This document shows positions 17,231 through 26,091 of a stretch of 64,000 nt of DNA, piece after piece. Both the position numbers and the translations under genes were made by a program. The notes below the pieces were generated by a model. The model was not told the DNA's origin, did no database searches, and saw only the letters and a list, made by a program, of their open reading frames with translations. Numbering within the stretch: the stretch's first letter is position 1; the number at the start of each line of letters is the position of its first letter. The DNA lies in contig CAJUSY010000047.1 in assembly GCA_910589545.1 (NCBI GenBank), forward strand, positions 1 through 64,000, in the 5' to 3' direction. The stretch comes from Peptoniphilaceae bacterium (lineage in GTDB: Bacteria; Bacillota; Clostridia; Tissierellales; Peptoniphilaceae).

Positions 17231-19057
17231 ATGAGTAAAGTGATAGGTATTGACTTAGGTACAACAAATTCAGCAGTTGCAGTTATGGAAGGTGGAGAAT
17301 CAGTTATAGTTCCTAACTCTGAAGGTAACAGAACTACACCATCTGTTGTAGCCTTTACTAAAGATGGTGAAAGATTAGTTGGTGAAACAGCAAAAAGACA
17401 AGCAATTACTAATCCAGACAGAACAATCACATCAATTAAAAGAGAAATGGGTACTGAATATAAGGTAAACATAGATGGAAAAGATTATACTCCAGAAGAA
17501 ATTTCAGCTATGATATTACAAAAATTAAAAGCAGACACTGAAAGTTATTTAGGAGAAGAAGTTACAGAAGCTGTAATTACAGTTCCTGCTTACTTTACCG
17601 ATTCTCAAAGACAAGCAACAAAAAATGCAGGTAAAATTGCCGGTTTGAATGTAAAGAGAATTATTAACGAACCAACAGCAGCGGCTTTGGCTTATGGTAT
17701 TGATAAAGAAACTGATCAACACAAAGTAATGGTTTACGACTTAGGTGGTGGTACATTCGATGTTTCAATTCTTGAAGTTGGAGATGGAGTATTCGAAGTA
17801 TTAGCTACACGTGGTAATAACAGATTAGGTGGAGATGACTTCGACGAAAAATTATTAAATTATTTAGCAGATGAGTTTATGAAACAAAATGGCGTAGACT
17901 TAAGAAAAGATGCAACTTCAAAACAAAGACTTAAAGATGCAGCAGAAAATGCTAAAAAAGAATTATCTACTAGGGTTTCTACAAATGTAAACCTACCATT
18001 CATTTCAGCTGTAAACGGAACACCAGTTCACTTAAACATGGATATTACAAGATCTAAATTTGATGAATTAACATCAGACTTAGTTGAAGAATCTTTAAAA
18101 CCAGTAAGACAAGCTTTACAAGACGCTGGGCTAGATCACAGTGACATCGAAAAAGTATTATTGGTTGGTGGTTCTACTAGAATTCCAGCAGTTCAAGAAG
18201 CTGTAAAAAAATTAATAGGTAAGAATCCTCAAAAAGATATCAACCCTGATGAATGTGTTGCTATAGGTGCAGCTTTACAAGGTGGCGTTTTAACTGGTGA
18301 AGTAAAAGATTTATTGTTACTTGATGTTACACCTTTATCATTAGGAATTGAAACTCTTGGAGGAGTATGTACAAAATTAATTGAAAGAAATACTACAATT
18401 CCAACTAAGAAATCACAAATATTTACAACAGCAGCCGATGGTCAAACATCTGTAGAAATTAAAGTTCTTCAAGGTGAAAGAGAAATGGCAGCAGACAACA
18501 CTTTGTTAGGTCAATTTAATTTAACAGAAATTCCAGCAGCTCCAAGAGGAGTGCCTCAAATAGAAGTAACATTTGATATTGATGCTAATGGTATTGTAAA
18601 TGTAAGTGCAAAAGATTTAGGATCTGGAAAACAACAAGCTATGACTATTACTTCTTCAACTAAAATGAGTGATGAAGAAATTAAGAGGAAAGTCGATGAA
18701 GCAAGCAAATACGCTGAAGAAGATAAAAACAAAAAAGAAACTATTGAAACAAAAAATAATGCTGAATCTGTAATCTATCAAGTAGAAAAAACTGTAAAAG
18801 ATTTAGGAGATAAAGTTTCTGAATCAGAAAAAACTGATATTAACTCAAAAGTTGAAGCTTTAAAATCAATTCTAGATGCTGGAAACAATGAAGATATTAA
18901 AGCGAAAACAGATGATTTGACTCAAGAAATGTACAAATTAAGTTCTAAACTATATGAAAACACAGCTCAACAACCAGGAGCTTCACAAGAAACAAAAAAA
19001 GATGATGATGTAGTGGATGCTGACTATGAAGTCGTAGATGACGAAGAAAATAAATAA
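17231..19057 (+). CDS. dnaK: Chaperone DnaK (Hsp70)
   Basis: Hsp70 binds exposed hydrophobic peptides in an ATP-controlled cycle. The ATPase domain starts VIGIDLGTTNSAVAVMEGG and holds VYDLGGGTFDVS and LVGGSTRIPAVQEA; the substrate domain follows LLLDVTPLSLGIETLGG. The helical lid ends in an acidic tail DDVVDADYEVVDDEENK. At 608 residues it lacks the ~24-residue N-lobe insertion of Gram-negative DnaK. AAAGGAGG lies eight bases upstream. No second CIRCE is present between grpE and dnaK, so it depends on the hrcA promoter. Confidence 0.98.
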   Translation: MSKVIGIDLGTTNSAVAVMEGGESVIVPNSEGNRTTPSVVAFTKDGERLVGETAKRQAITNPDRTITSIKREMGTEYKVNIDGKDYTPEEISAMILQKLKADTESYLGEEVTEAVITVPAYFTDSQRQATKNAGKIAGLNVKRIINEPTAAALAYGIDKETDQHKVMVYDLGGGTFDVSILEVGDGVFEVLATRGNNRLGGDDFDEKLLNYLADEFMKQNGVDLRKDATSKQRLKDAAENAKKELSTRVSTNVNLPFISAVNGTPVHLNMDITRSKFDELTSDLVEESLKPVRQALQDAGLDHSDIEKVLLVGGSTRIPAVQEAVKKLIGKNPQKDINPDECVAIGAALQGGVLTGEVKDLLLLDVTPLSLGIETLGGVCTKLIERNTTIPTKKSQIFTTAADGQTSVEIKVLQGEREMAADNTLLGQFNLTEIPAAPRGVPQIEVTFDIDANGIVNVSAKDLGSGKQQAMTITSSTKMSDEEIKRKVDEASKYAEEDKNKKETIETKNNAESVIYQVEKTVKDLGDKVSESEKTDINSKVEALKSILDAGNNEDIKAKTDDLTQEMYKLSSKLYENTAQQPGASQETKKDDDVVDADYEVVDDEENK

Positions 19058-19076
19058 CTAATAAAAAAATCTTAAA

Positions 19077-19109
19077 AAGGGGTAAGATTCTTACCCCTTG
19101 ATTTTTTTG
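19077..19109 (+). terminator. Intrinsic terminator after dnaK
   Basis: The 10-bp stem AAGGGGTAAG/CTTACCCCTT has an ATT loop and is followed by GATTTTTTT. It should reduce dnaJ expression relative to dnaK. Confidence 0.85.
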
Positions 19110-19125
19110 TAACTTTTAGTAAAAT
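19098..19125 (+). promoter_or_regulatory. Possible promoter of dnaJ-prmA-rsmE-mtaB
   Basis: TTGATT (19098-19103), 16 bases, TAAAAT (19120-19125), overlapping the dnaK terminator. It would explain expression of the downstream genes despite that terminator. Confidence 0.4.
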
Positions 19126-19155
19126 AGATAAGTCAGTAGATTAGGATGGTGAAAA

Positions 19156-20274
19156 ATGAAAAATTTGTACGAAATACTTGAAGTTAGTGAAAATGCAACT
19201 CATGAAGAAATAAAAAAATCATATAGAAAATTAGCAAAAAAATATCATCCAGATATAAATAGTGGTGATTCAGAATCTGAAAATAAATTCAAAGAAATTA
19301 ATGGTGCCTATGAGATTCTAGGTGATAAAGAAAAAAGAAAAAAATACGATATGTACGGTGATAGAATATTTGACCAAGGGGCAGGTGGAGGCTTCTCAGA
19401 TATCGGTGATATATTCGGAGATTTCTTTGGAGATATTTTTGGAGGCTTTAGTTCTAGGTCTTATTCTAGAAATCCAAACGCTCCTAGAAAAGGCTCAAAT
19501 ATACAAGTTGAATTAGAAATAGATTTTGAAGACTCAATTAATGGAACTAAGAAAGAAGTCTCTTATAAAAAAAGAGTTAAATGTCACGTTTGCAATGGTG
19601 ATGGAGCAAAACCTGGAAGTGAAAAAAGAAAATGCGACAAATGTAGCGGTACTGGTATTATAAATGAAACTAAAAGAACTCCTTTCGGAATATTTACTCA
19701 ACAATCTGAATGTGACAAATGTCATGGTGAAGGTTATATTATAGATGAAAAATGTGAAAACTGTAAAGGGAAAGGATACGAAGTTCAAAGAAAAACAATA
19801 AACATTACTATACCTAAAGGAATAAACAATGGAGCTATTATGAGCGTTAAAGGTGAAGGTAATGATGGCGAAAATAATGGTAGCCCAGGAGATTTATATG
19901 TTATTATTAAAATTAGAGAGCACGAATTTTTCAAAAGAATAAACAATGATATTGTTTTCGACATGCCTATCACATATGCTCAAGCTGTACTAGGATCAAA
20001 AATAGAAGTTCCAACTTTAGATGGTATTGAAGAATTTGAATTGCCAGAAGGCACTCAACCTAATACAACATTTAAACTAAAATCGAAAGGAGTACCATAT
20101 TTAAATTCTAATACGAGAGGGGACATATTATTTACAGTGAAAATTATAGTTCCTAAAAAAATATCTAAAGAACAAAAAGAAAAATTGATTGAATTTTCAG
20201 AAAGTATGAATCAAGAATTAAATGTAAATGAAAAAAAATCTATATTTGATAAAATAAAGGATATGTTTGAATAA
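19156..20274 (+). CDS. dnaJ: Chaperone DnaJ (Hsp40)
   Basis: DnaJ stimulates DnaK ATPase and delivers substrates. Order in 372 residues: J domain with the HPD motif (KKYHPDINSG), a Gly/Phe-rich stretch (~70-105), a zinc domain with four CxxCxGxG-type repeats (CHVCNGDG, CDKCSGTG, CDKCHGEG, CENCKGKG) and the C-terminal peptide-binding domains. The GGTG ahead of ATG 19156 serves as ribosome site. Its stop shares one base with the prmA start (TAATG), so dnaJ is tied to the methyltransferase genes after it. Confidence 0.97.
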   Translation: MKNLYEILEVSENATHEEIKKSYRKLAKKYHPDINSGDSESENKFKEINGAYEILGDKEKRKKYDMYGDRIFDQGAGGGFSDIGDIFGDFFGDIFGGFSSRSYSRNPNAPRKGSNIQVELEIDFEDSINGTKKEVSYKKRVKCHVCNGDGAKPGSEKRKCDKCSGTGIINETKRTPFGIFTQQSECDKCHGEGYIIDEKCENCKGKGYEVQRKTINITIPKGINNGAIMSVKGEGNDGENNGSPGDLYVIIKIREHEFFKRINNDIVFDMPITYAQAVLGSKIEVPTLDGIEEFELPEGTQPNTTFKLKSKGVPYLNSNTRGDILFTVKIIVPKKISKEQKEKLIEFSESMNQELNVNEKKSIFDKIKDMFE

Positions 20275-21197
20275 TGAATAAATGGTTAAGCTTTGATATT
20301 AAATGTCCAAAAGGATATGACGAAATTATTAGTTCAATATTATATGATTTAGGAATAGAAAACTTACAAATCGATGATTATCAAGATGTTTTAGATTTTA
20401 AAAAAAATCAACCTTACCGGGTAGTACTAGATGAACACGATTTTACATTTCACGATAATGTTATTATAAAAGCTTTTTATGAAGATGACGAAATAAATTA
20501 TGAAGAAATCGAAAGAAAAATTAAAGATTTTTCTTTAAATAATAATATAGATGTAGAAATTAGTAAAAACAAAGAAATTGAAGATATTGACTGGGCCAAT
20601 GAGTGGAAGAAATATTACGAACCATTTTATATTGGTGGTTTATTAATTAAACCTAGTTGGATTGAAGTGGAAGAAACTGATTATATAATTGTCGAAATTA
20701 ATCCTGGAATGGCATTTGGAACAGGTCTTCACGAAACAACAAGTTTATGTATTGAACAACTTCAAGAACTTAATTTAAAAAATAAAAAAGTCATAGATAT
20801 TGGATGTGGTTCAGGAATACTTTCTGTTGTATCTTCAAGATTAGGTGCTAAAGAGGTCTTTGCTACTGATATAGATCCTTTAGCAATTGAAGCAACTCTA
20901 GATAATGCAGAACTGAATAAAATATCTAATATCAAAGCTGTAGAAGGCTCTCTACTGGATAAAGTTGATAAAAAATACGATGTAGTAATAGCTAATATTT
21001 TATTGAACGTATTAGACATTTTAATTCCAGATTTGCCAAAAGCATTAGAAAAAGATGGCATTTTCATTTGCTCAGGATTGATCAATTCTCAAAGAGATAA
21101 AATTGTAAATATTTTAGAAAAAAACAACCTTGAAATTGTAGAAATTTCTGAAAAAGGTGAATGGATTAGCGTAATAAGTAGGTTCAAAAATGTATAG
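20274..21197 (+). CDS. prmA: Ribosomal protein L11 methyltransferase
   Basis: PrmA trimethylates several amino groups of ribosomal protein L11 using SAM. The N-terminal half carries a substrate-recognition domain, followed by a linker with DWANEWKKYYEPFYIG and a class I methyltransferase domain with NPGMAFGTGLHETT, VIDIGCGSGILS and ATDIDPLA; VIANILLNVL forms motif IV. Length 307 is typical. The stop lies eight bases past the rsmE start. The dnaJ-prmA-rsmE-mtaB order is conserved across Firmicutes. Confidence 0.95.
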   Translation: MNKWLSFDIKCPKGYDEIISSILYDLGIENLQIDDYQDVLDFKKNQPYRVVLDEHDFTFHDNVIIKAFYEDDEINYEEIERKIKDFSLNNNIDVEISKNKEIEDIDWANEWKKYYEPFYIGGLLIKPSWIEVEETDYIIVEINPGMAFGTGLHETTSLCIEQLQELNLKNKKVIDIGCGSGILSVVSSRLGAKEVFATDIDPLAIEATLDNAELNKISNIKAVEGSLLDKVDKKYDVVIANILLNVLDILIPDLPKALEKDGIFICSGLINSQRDKIVNILEKNNLEIVEISEKGEWISVISRFKNV

Positions 21198-21915
21198 AAC
21201 TTTTCGTAATCCCAAAGATAAGATAGATGATAAAATTATAATAAAAGATGAAGATTATAATCATATCAAAAATTCTTTAAGACTTTCTAAAGGTGATTTG
21301 ATTCATCAAGTAATTGGAGATACAACTTTTGTAACTAAAATTGAAGATATTACTCCCGATGAAATAATTTGTAAAATAATAGATGAAGATGACGTTCAAT
21401 ATGAATCTCCTTTGAACATTACTTTATATCAATGTATCCTTAAATCAGATAAAAATGAGTATATCATTCAAAAAGCCACTGAATTGGGTGTAAATAAAAT
21501 TGTATTTGTAGAAACTGAAAGAACTGTTGTCAAAGTAGATGAAAAAAAGTGGATTAAAAAACAGAATAGATTTGAAAAAATCGCACTAGAATCATCGAAA
21601 CAGTCAAAGAGAACATCTATCCCTGAAATAGAAGGACTACTTAATATCAATGAAATATCAAATCAAGATAATAGTTTAAGTTTAGTATTCTATGAAAATG
21701 AAACAGAAAGCATTCAATCTTTGCTGACTCATTCAAATTATAAAGATATAAATATTTTCATTGGTCCAGAAGGCGGCTTATCTGAAGAAAATTTAAATGT
21801 TTTAAAGTCAAAAGGATTTAAATCAGTTTCATTGGGAAACAGAATTTTACGCGCAGATACAGCTCCAATTTGTGCTTTGAGTATTATTCAATATGAATTA
21901 GGAGATATAAAATAA
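21190..21915 (+). CDS. rsmE: 16S rRNA (uracil(1498)-N3)-methyltransferase
   Basis: RsmE is a SPOUT methyltransferase acting on U1498 near the decoding centre in assembled 30S subunits. The N-terminal PUA-like domain (~1-75) is followed by the knotted domain with QKATELGVNKIVFVETERT, KQSKRTSIPEI, FIGPEGGLSEEN and SLGNRILRADTAP. Length 241 is normal. It overlaps prmA and shares a base with mtaB (TAATG), so the three are translationally linked. Confidence 0.94.
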   Translation: MYRTFRNPKDKIDDKIIIKDEDYNHIKNSLRLSKGDLIHQVIGDTTFVTKIEDITPDEIICKIIDEDDVQYESPLNITLYQCILKSDKNEYIIQKATELGVNKIVFVETERTVVKVDEKKWIKKQNRFEKIALESSKQSKRTSIPEIEGLLNINEISNQDNSLSLVFYENETESIQSLLTHSNYKDINIFIGPEGGLSEENLNVLKSKGFKSVSLGNRILRADTAPICALSIIQYELGDIK

Positions 21916-23207
21916 TGAAAAAAGTAAAATTTTCAACATTAGGTTGTAAAGTTAATCAATATGAAACTGAAGCAATGGCTGAATTATTTGTAAAAAGAGG
22001 TTATGAAATTACCTATGATTATGATTGCGATGTTTTTGTATTAAATACTTGTACTGTTACAAATTTATCAGATAGAAAAAGTAGACAACAAATATCAAAA
22101 ATTAAATCTGAAAATAATGAAGCTATAATAGCAATAGTAGGATGTTACTCGCAAGTTAGCCCAGATGAAATAGAAAATATCGAAGGTGTCAATGTAATCC
22201 TAGGAACAAAATATAGGAAAGAAATTGTTGAATTATGTGAATTGGCGAAGTCTTCTAAAAAAATCATCAATAAAGTTGAAAATATAGGCAAAAACAGAGA
22301 ATTCGAAGAATTAACCATAAATACGGAACATTCAATGACTAGAGCTTTTATTAAAATTCAAGAAGGTTGTAGTCAATTTTGTTCGTATTGCATAATTCCT
22401 TACGCCAGAGGACCTATACGTTCTAGAAATATTAGAGATATTATTTTAGAAGCAAAAAGACTAGCAGATAATGGTTTCAAAGAAATTGTATTGACAGGTA
22501 TCCATGTAGCATCATACGGAAAAGACTTGGAAAATAGTGATATTGGTCTTATTGATGTAATAGAAGACATCGGGCAAATTGATAAAATTAAGAGAATAAG
22601 ATTGAGTTCATTAGAGCCAAGAATTGTAGATAAGCAATTTTTAGATAGGTTGAGTAAAGTGGACCAATTTTGTGATCATTTTCATTTATCATTACAAAGT
22701 GGTTCTGATAAAATTCTCAAATTAATGAATAGAAAATACGATACAAGTCTTTACGAAAAAACAATAAATTTAATTAGACAGTATTATCCAAATGCTGCCA
22801 TTACAACTGATATAATAGTTGGATTTCCTGGCGAAACTGACGAAGATTTTGAGAAAACATTGAAATTTGTCGATAGAATACAATTTTCTAAAACTCATGT
22901 TTTTAAGTATTCTAATAGAAAAGGTACTGTTGCAAGTAGAATGAAAAATCAAATTTCAGGAGTCGTAAAAAAAGAAAGAAGTCATATACTAATAGAAAAG
23001 TCAACATATTATACAGATAAATTTTTAGATGATATGCTAAATCAGCCAATCAAAGTATTATTCGAATCAAAAAATGATAACGGATATATTAAAGGTTATA
23101 CAACTAACTATATTAGAGTTAAAAGAGAATATAATCCAAATCTTTCTAATAAAATAGTAGATGTTGTTTGTGACAGAAGAGAAAACGAAGAACTCGTATG
23201 CAAATAA
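21915..23207 (+). CDS. mtaB: tRNA threonylcarbamoyladenosine methylthiotransferase MtaB
   Basis: MtaB adds a methylthio group to t6A37 of ANN-decoding tRNAs, giving ms2t6A, using two [4Fe-4S] clusters. The N-terminal UPF0004 domain has Cys in STLGCKVNQYE, NTCTVT and GCYSQ. The radical SAM core has CSQFCSYC followed by IPYARGPIRSR. The C-terminus carries a TRAM-like domain (~370-430). The GCKVNQ form separates it from MiaB (GCQMN), which is also in this window at 56637-58022. Length 430 is typical. Confidence 0.94.
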   Translation: MKKVKFSTLGCKVNQYETEAMAELFVKRGYEITYDYDCDVFVLNTCTVTNLSDRKSRQQISKIKSENNEAIIAIVGCYSQVSPDEIENIEGVNVILGTKYRKEIVELCELAKSSKKIINKVENIGKNREFEELTINTEHSMTRAFIKIQEGCSQFCSYCIIPYARGPIRSRNIRDIILEAKRLADNGFKEIVLTGIHVASYGKDLENSDIGLIDVIEDIGQIDKIKRIRLSSLEPRIVDKQFLDRLSKVDQFCDHFHLSLQSGSDKILKLMNRKYDTSLYEKTINLIRQYYPNAAITTDIIVGFPGETDEDFEKTLKFVDRIQFSKTHVFKYSNRKGTVASRMKNQISGVVKKERSHILIEKSTYYTDKFLDDMLNQPIKVLFESKNDNGYIKGYTTNYIRVKREYNPNLSNKIVDVVCDRRENEELVCK

Positions 23208-23236
23208 TTGAAAATTTAAATATTTTTTGGTATAAT
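23208..23236 (+). promoter_or_regulatory. Sigma-A promoter of hinT
   Basis: TTGAAA, 17 bases, TATAAT, with the extension TGG directly before the -10. The -35 begins one base after the mtaB stop. Confidence 0.8.
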
Positions 23237-23253
23237 ATCACCGGAGGCGAGTC

Positions 23254-23589
23254 ATGGACTGTGTATTTTGTAAAATAGTTAATGGAAAAATACCTTCTAA
23301 AAAAATATATGAAGATGATTTGGTTTACGCTTTTCACGATATCAATCCAGTTACTCCAGTACATTTTTTAGTTATACCTAAAAAACACATATCTGGAGCA
23401 AATGAAATTGATGAGTCAAATTCACAAGTTATTGCTCATATATTTGAAGTAATTGCAAAATTAGCAAAAGAGTTCAATATTAATCAATCTGGCTACAGGG
23501 TAGTTAATAACTGCGGTGAAGATGGTGGACAAACTGTGCCACACATGCATTTTCATGTGTTGGGTAAGAAAAAACTTAATTGGCCATAA
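23254..23589 (+). CDS. hinT: HIT-family purine nucleoside phosphoramidase (HinT-like)
   Basis: HinT-type enzymes hydrolyse nucleoside phosphoramidates and aminoacyl-adenylates. The 111 residues begin CVFCKIVNGKIPSKK and carry the histidine triad HMHFHVLG (His97, His99, His101) near the C-terminus, followed by LNW typical of HinT tails. GGAGGCGAG precedes ATG 23254. It has its own promoter, and the rpsU promoter starts right after it. The exact substrate is unknown. Confidence 0.93.
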   Translation: MDCVFCKIVNGKIPSKKIYEDDLVYAFHDINPVTPVHFLVIPKKHISGANEIDESNSQVIAHIFEVIAKLAKEFNINQSGYRVVNNCGEDGGQTVPHMHFHVLGKKKLNWP

Positions 23590-23594
23590 AAATA

Positions 23595-23623
23595 TTGTTA
23601 TTTTGTTAGAATTGTGTTATACT
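23595..23623 (+). promoter_or_regulatory. Promoter of rpsU
   Basis: TTGTTA (23595-23600), 17 bases, TATACT (23618-23623). A second extended -10 (TGGTATAAA, 23628-23636) lies ten bases on. The leader then contains a small GCTC/GAGC hairpin (23640-23653) before the AGGGGAGGG ribosome site. Confidence 0.6.
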
Positions 23624-23683
23624 ATTTTGGTATAAATTCTGCTCTTTTGTGAGCATTCTTGCAATAAAGAGGGGAGGGAAACC

Positions 23684-23863
23684 ATGTCAGAAATTAAAGT
23701 TGGAGAAAATGAATCATTAGATAACGCTATAAAAAGATTTAAAAGACAATGTGCTAGATCTGGAGTTTTATCTGAATATAGAAAAAGAGAACATTACGAA
23801 AAACCTAGCGTAAAGAAAAAGAAAAAATCTGAAGCAGCTAAAAGAAAAAAAAGAAATTTCTAA
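23684..23863 (+). CDS. rpsU: 30S ribosomal protein S21
   Basis: This 59-residue, very basic protein joins late in 30S assembly near the anti-Shine-Dalgarno. It starts MSEIKVGENESLDNAIKRF and contains the family hallmark RQCARSGVLSEYRKREHYEKP, then a Lys-rich tail ending KRKKRNF. GAGGGGAGGG lies four to ten bases upstream of ATG 23684. It sits between mtaB/hinT and nfeD, where rpsU is found in Bacillus. It has its own promoter and a strong terminator, so it is a single-gene unit. Confidence 0.95.
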   Translation: MSEIKVGENESLDNAIKRFKRQCARSGVLSEYRKREHYEKPSVKKKKKSEAAKRKKRNF

Positions 23864-23882
23864 TGAAATTTGATATTTAATG

Positions 23883-23911
23883 AAAGATTCCTAATAGGAA
23901 TCTTTTTTTAT
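23883..23911 (+). terminator. Intrinsic terminator of rpsU
   Basis: AAAGATTCC/GGAATCTTT stem with a 5-base loop, followed by an uninterrupted T-run. Confidence 0.88.
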
Positions 23912-23969
23912 TGTTCTGTTTAGTGTATAATTATATTATAAATGTACTTAGGAGGTGTTATCGTTTTCT

Positions 23970-24587
23970 ATGAATATATTTTCTAATCATATTTTTAGTA
24001 TGATTTTTTTAACAGTAACATTCATTTGTATCACGTTACTGATTTTATCAAATAAGAAATATAAATATGGATTTTTGACCGCTATTTTTTCAGTACTATT
24101 TATTTTATCTTATTATAATAACGGTGATATTAATATAGTTGGAATACTCGTATTTTTAATCGGATTGTTATTTCTTGGTTTAGAATTGATAGTTCCAGGA
24201 GGTTTTATTGCTGGTTTAGTGGGAGTTTTATCAATGATAATTGGAATAAGCATGATTATTAATAATTTGTATCTAGCTTTTTTAACCGTAGCTATAGCAA
24301 TAACGATTGACGTATTGTTTATTTTAGTTTTTTTGAGTAAGGATTTTGAATCTAGTAAATTTAATAAATTTGTGTTAGAAGAAACTAATTTGAAATCATT
24401 TAATCAATCATCAATAAAATATTTAAATAAAACAGGAATAACTATCACACCTTTAAGACCAAGCGGCAAAATTGAAATAGATGGCGATTATATTGACGCT
24501 ATTACTAGGGGAGATTTTATTCCAAAAGGTTGCGAAGTTGTTGTTAGTGAAATAAAAGATTTTAAAATAATAGTAAGGAGAGTGTAA
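23970..24587 (+). CDS. NfeD-family membrane protein (partner of flotillin-like FloA)
   Basis: The 205-residue protein has four or five membrane helices (up to ~125) and a C-terminal OB-fold of the NfeD type (~150-205, with LNKTGITITPLRPSGKIEIDG). It lacks the N-terminal ClpP-like protease of long NfeD proteins, so it is the short form that pairs with SPFH proteins. The start is uncertain: GTG 23955 overlaps the AGGAGGTG site, whereas ATG 23970 sits 14 bases beyond it. The stop is one base before floA, implying a shared role in membrane microdomains. Confidence 0.85.
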   Translation: MNIFSNHIFSMIFLTVTFICITLLILSNKKYKYGFLTAIFSVLFILSYYNNGDINIVGILVFLIGLLFLGLELIVPGGFIAGLVGVLSMIIGISMIINNLYLAFLTVAIAITIDVLFILVFLSKDFESSKFNKFVLEETNLKSFNQSSIKYLNKTGITITPLRPSGKIEIDGDYIDAITRGDFIPKGCEVVVSEIKDFKIIVRRV

Positions 24588-24588
24588 A

Positions 24589-25572
24589 ATGCCATTTGAA
24601 ATTCCATTTTTAGTACCTATATTAATAGTTATATTACTATTAGTATTCTTTTCGTTAGTTCCTGTAGGTTTATGGGTTACTGCTCAATTTTCAGGTGTCC
24701 ACGTTAAAATTTCACAATTAATAGGTATGAGATTACGTAGAGTTATTCCTAAAAACATTATAAATCCTCTTATCAAAGCAACAAAGGCAGGATTAAATCT
24801 AACTACTAATCAACTTGAAGCGCATTATTTAGCAGGTGGTAACGTAAATACATTAGTAAATGCTTTGATCGCCGCTCAAAGAGCGGATATTGAGTTAGAA
24901 TTTGAGAGAGCAGCAGCTATTGATTTAGCTGGTAGAAATGTTTTAGAAGCAGTACAAGTTTCTGTTAACCCAAAAGTAATTGAAACTCCAAACATTGCTG
25001 CAGTAGCAATGAACGGTATTGAAGTCATTGTTAAAGCTAAGGTTACTGTTAGGGCCAATATTGAAAGATTAATTGGTGGTGCTGGAGAAGAAACTATAAT
25101 AGCTAGAGTTGGTGAAGGCATCGTTACTACTGTAGGATCATCAGAATCTCATACATCTGTTCTTGAAAATCCAGATTCAATCTCAAAAACTGTATTGAAC
25201 AAAGGATTGGATTCAGGAACTGCATTTGAAATACTTTCTATTGATATAGCAGATGTTGATGTAGGAAGAAATATTGGAGCGAAACTACAAACAGATCAAG
25301 CAGAGGCGGACAAACGAATTGCTCAAGCAAAAGCAGAAGAAAGAAGAGCTATGGCTGTTGCAAAAGAACAAGAAATGATAGCAGAAGTTCGTTCAATGAG
25401 AGCGAAAGTAGTTGAAAGCGAATCAAAAGTTCCACTAGCTATCGCTAAAGCTTTAGAATCTGGTAATTTGGGAGTCTTAGATTATTATAATATGAAAAAT
25501 ATTATAAGTGATACTGAGATGAGACAAGCTATCTCAGGAAATAGCGAAAAAATAAAAGAGGATGATAAGTAA
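24589..25572 (+). CDS. floA: Flotillin-like protein FloA
   Basis: FloA is an SPFH-domain scaffold that forms membrane foci and influences fluidity, secretion and signalling proteins. The N-terminus has one hydrophobic hairpin (~5-30). The SPFH region follows, with NLTTNQLEAHYLAGGNVN and AAIDLAGRNVLEAVQ. The C-terminal Ala/Glu-rich coiled coil (AEADKRIAQAKAEERRAMA) drives assembly. Length 327 matches YqfA-type proteins. AAGGAGAG precedes the start. It is flanked by its NfeD partner and by an unrecognised gene whose ATG overlaps the floA stop. Confidence 0.95.
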   Translation: MPFEIPFLVPILIVILLLVFFSLVPVGLWVTAQFSGVHVKISQLIGMRLRRVIPKNIINPLIKATKAGLNLTTNQLEAHYLAGGNVNTLVNALIAAQRADIELEFERAAAIDLAGRNVLEAVQVSVNPKVIETPNIAAVAMNGIEVIVKAKVTVRANIERLIGGAGEETIIARVGEGIVTTVGSSESHTSVLENPDSISKTVLNKGLDSGTAFEILSIDIADVDVGRNIGAKLQTDQAEADKRIAQAKAEERRAMAVAKEQEMIAEVRSMRAKVVESESKVPLAIAKALESGNLGVLDYYNMKNIISDTEMRQAISGNSEKIKEDDK

Positions 25573-25985
25573 TGTTTTCTTTTCTATCTCTTGTAATTAC
25601 GATAATAGTTGTAAAGTTTTTTGCTAATTATTTTATTCACATAAGTAGTTCGAGACGTTACCAAAAAAACTTTAACCGTAAGGATTATCGCAAGAAAAAG
25701 ACATTAGAAGATTTAAGAAAAGATAAATCAAATACCAAATTATCTTATAATAAATCAAATAATTCTCAATACAATCAAAATAATATCAATAATTTTGAGC
25801 AAACAAATAAAAGAAAAGAAAATCAAAAATTAATTGATAAAGATTTTTTCAAAGAAAAAAACGACGAATTAGAATTGATTAGAGTTGAGATTGATGATGA
25901 ATTTAAACATAAAGATGAATTAAAAAAAGCTATCATTATGAAAGAAATAATTGATAAGCCTTTGTCTTTAAGAAATAGAAGATAG
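25572..25985 (+). CDS. Unrecognised membrane-anchored, Asn/Lys-rich protein
   Basis: I do not recognise this 137-residue protein. Residues ~1-25 form one membrane helix (FLSLVITIIVVKFFANYF). The middle (~28-85) is basic and Asn/Gln-rich low-complexity sequence, and the end is a charged helix ending KPLSLRNRR. Its ATG shares a base with the floA stop, so it is translated with nfeD-floA and may act at the same membrane sites. It holds the yqfB position of Bacillus, but similarity cannot be judged here. The next operon's promoter begins two bases after its stop. Confidence 0.7.
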   Translation: MFSFLSLVITIIVVKFFANYFIHISSSRRYQKNFNRKDYRKKKTLEDLRKDKSNTKLSYNKSNNSQYNQNNINNFEQTNKRKENQKLIDKDFFKEKNDELELIRVEIDDEFKHKDELKKAIIMKEIIDKPLSLRNRR

Positions 25986-25986
25986 T

Positions 25987-26015
25987 TTGATTATTATGAT
26001 TAATTATGATACAAT
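25987..26015 (+). promoter_or_regulatory. Promoter of the rimP-nusA-infB operon
   Basis: TTGATT (25987-25992), 17 bases, TACAAT (26010-26015), with extended -10 TGA. Confidence 0.75.
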
Positions 26016-26037
26016 TAGTTTAGAATAAATTGTGGCT

Positions 26038-26067
26038 AAGAGTGGGGAATCCCACTCTTATTTATTT
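26038..26067 (+). terminator. Leader terminator/attenuator ahead of rimP
   Basis: A 9-bp stem AAGAGTGGG/CCCACTCTT on a GAAT loop, followed by ATTTATTT, lies about 20 bases after the expected start of transcription and before any gene. A terminator here can only act on the downstream operon, which encodes the termination factor NusA. Autoregulation is therefore plausible but is inference. Confidence 0.65.
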
Positions 26068-26091
26068 AAATAATTTACGAAAAGGAGATAT

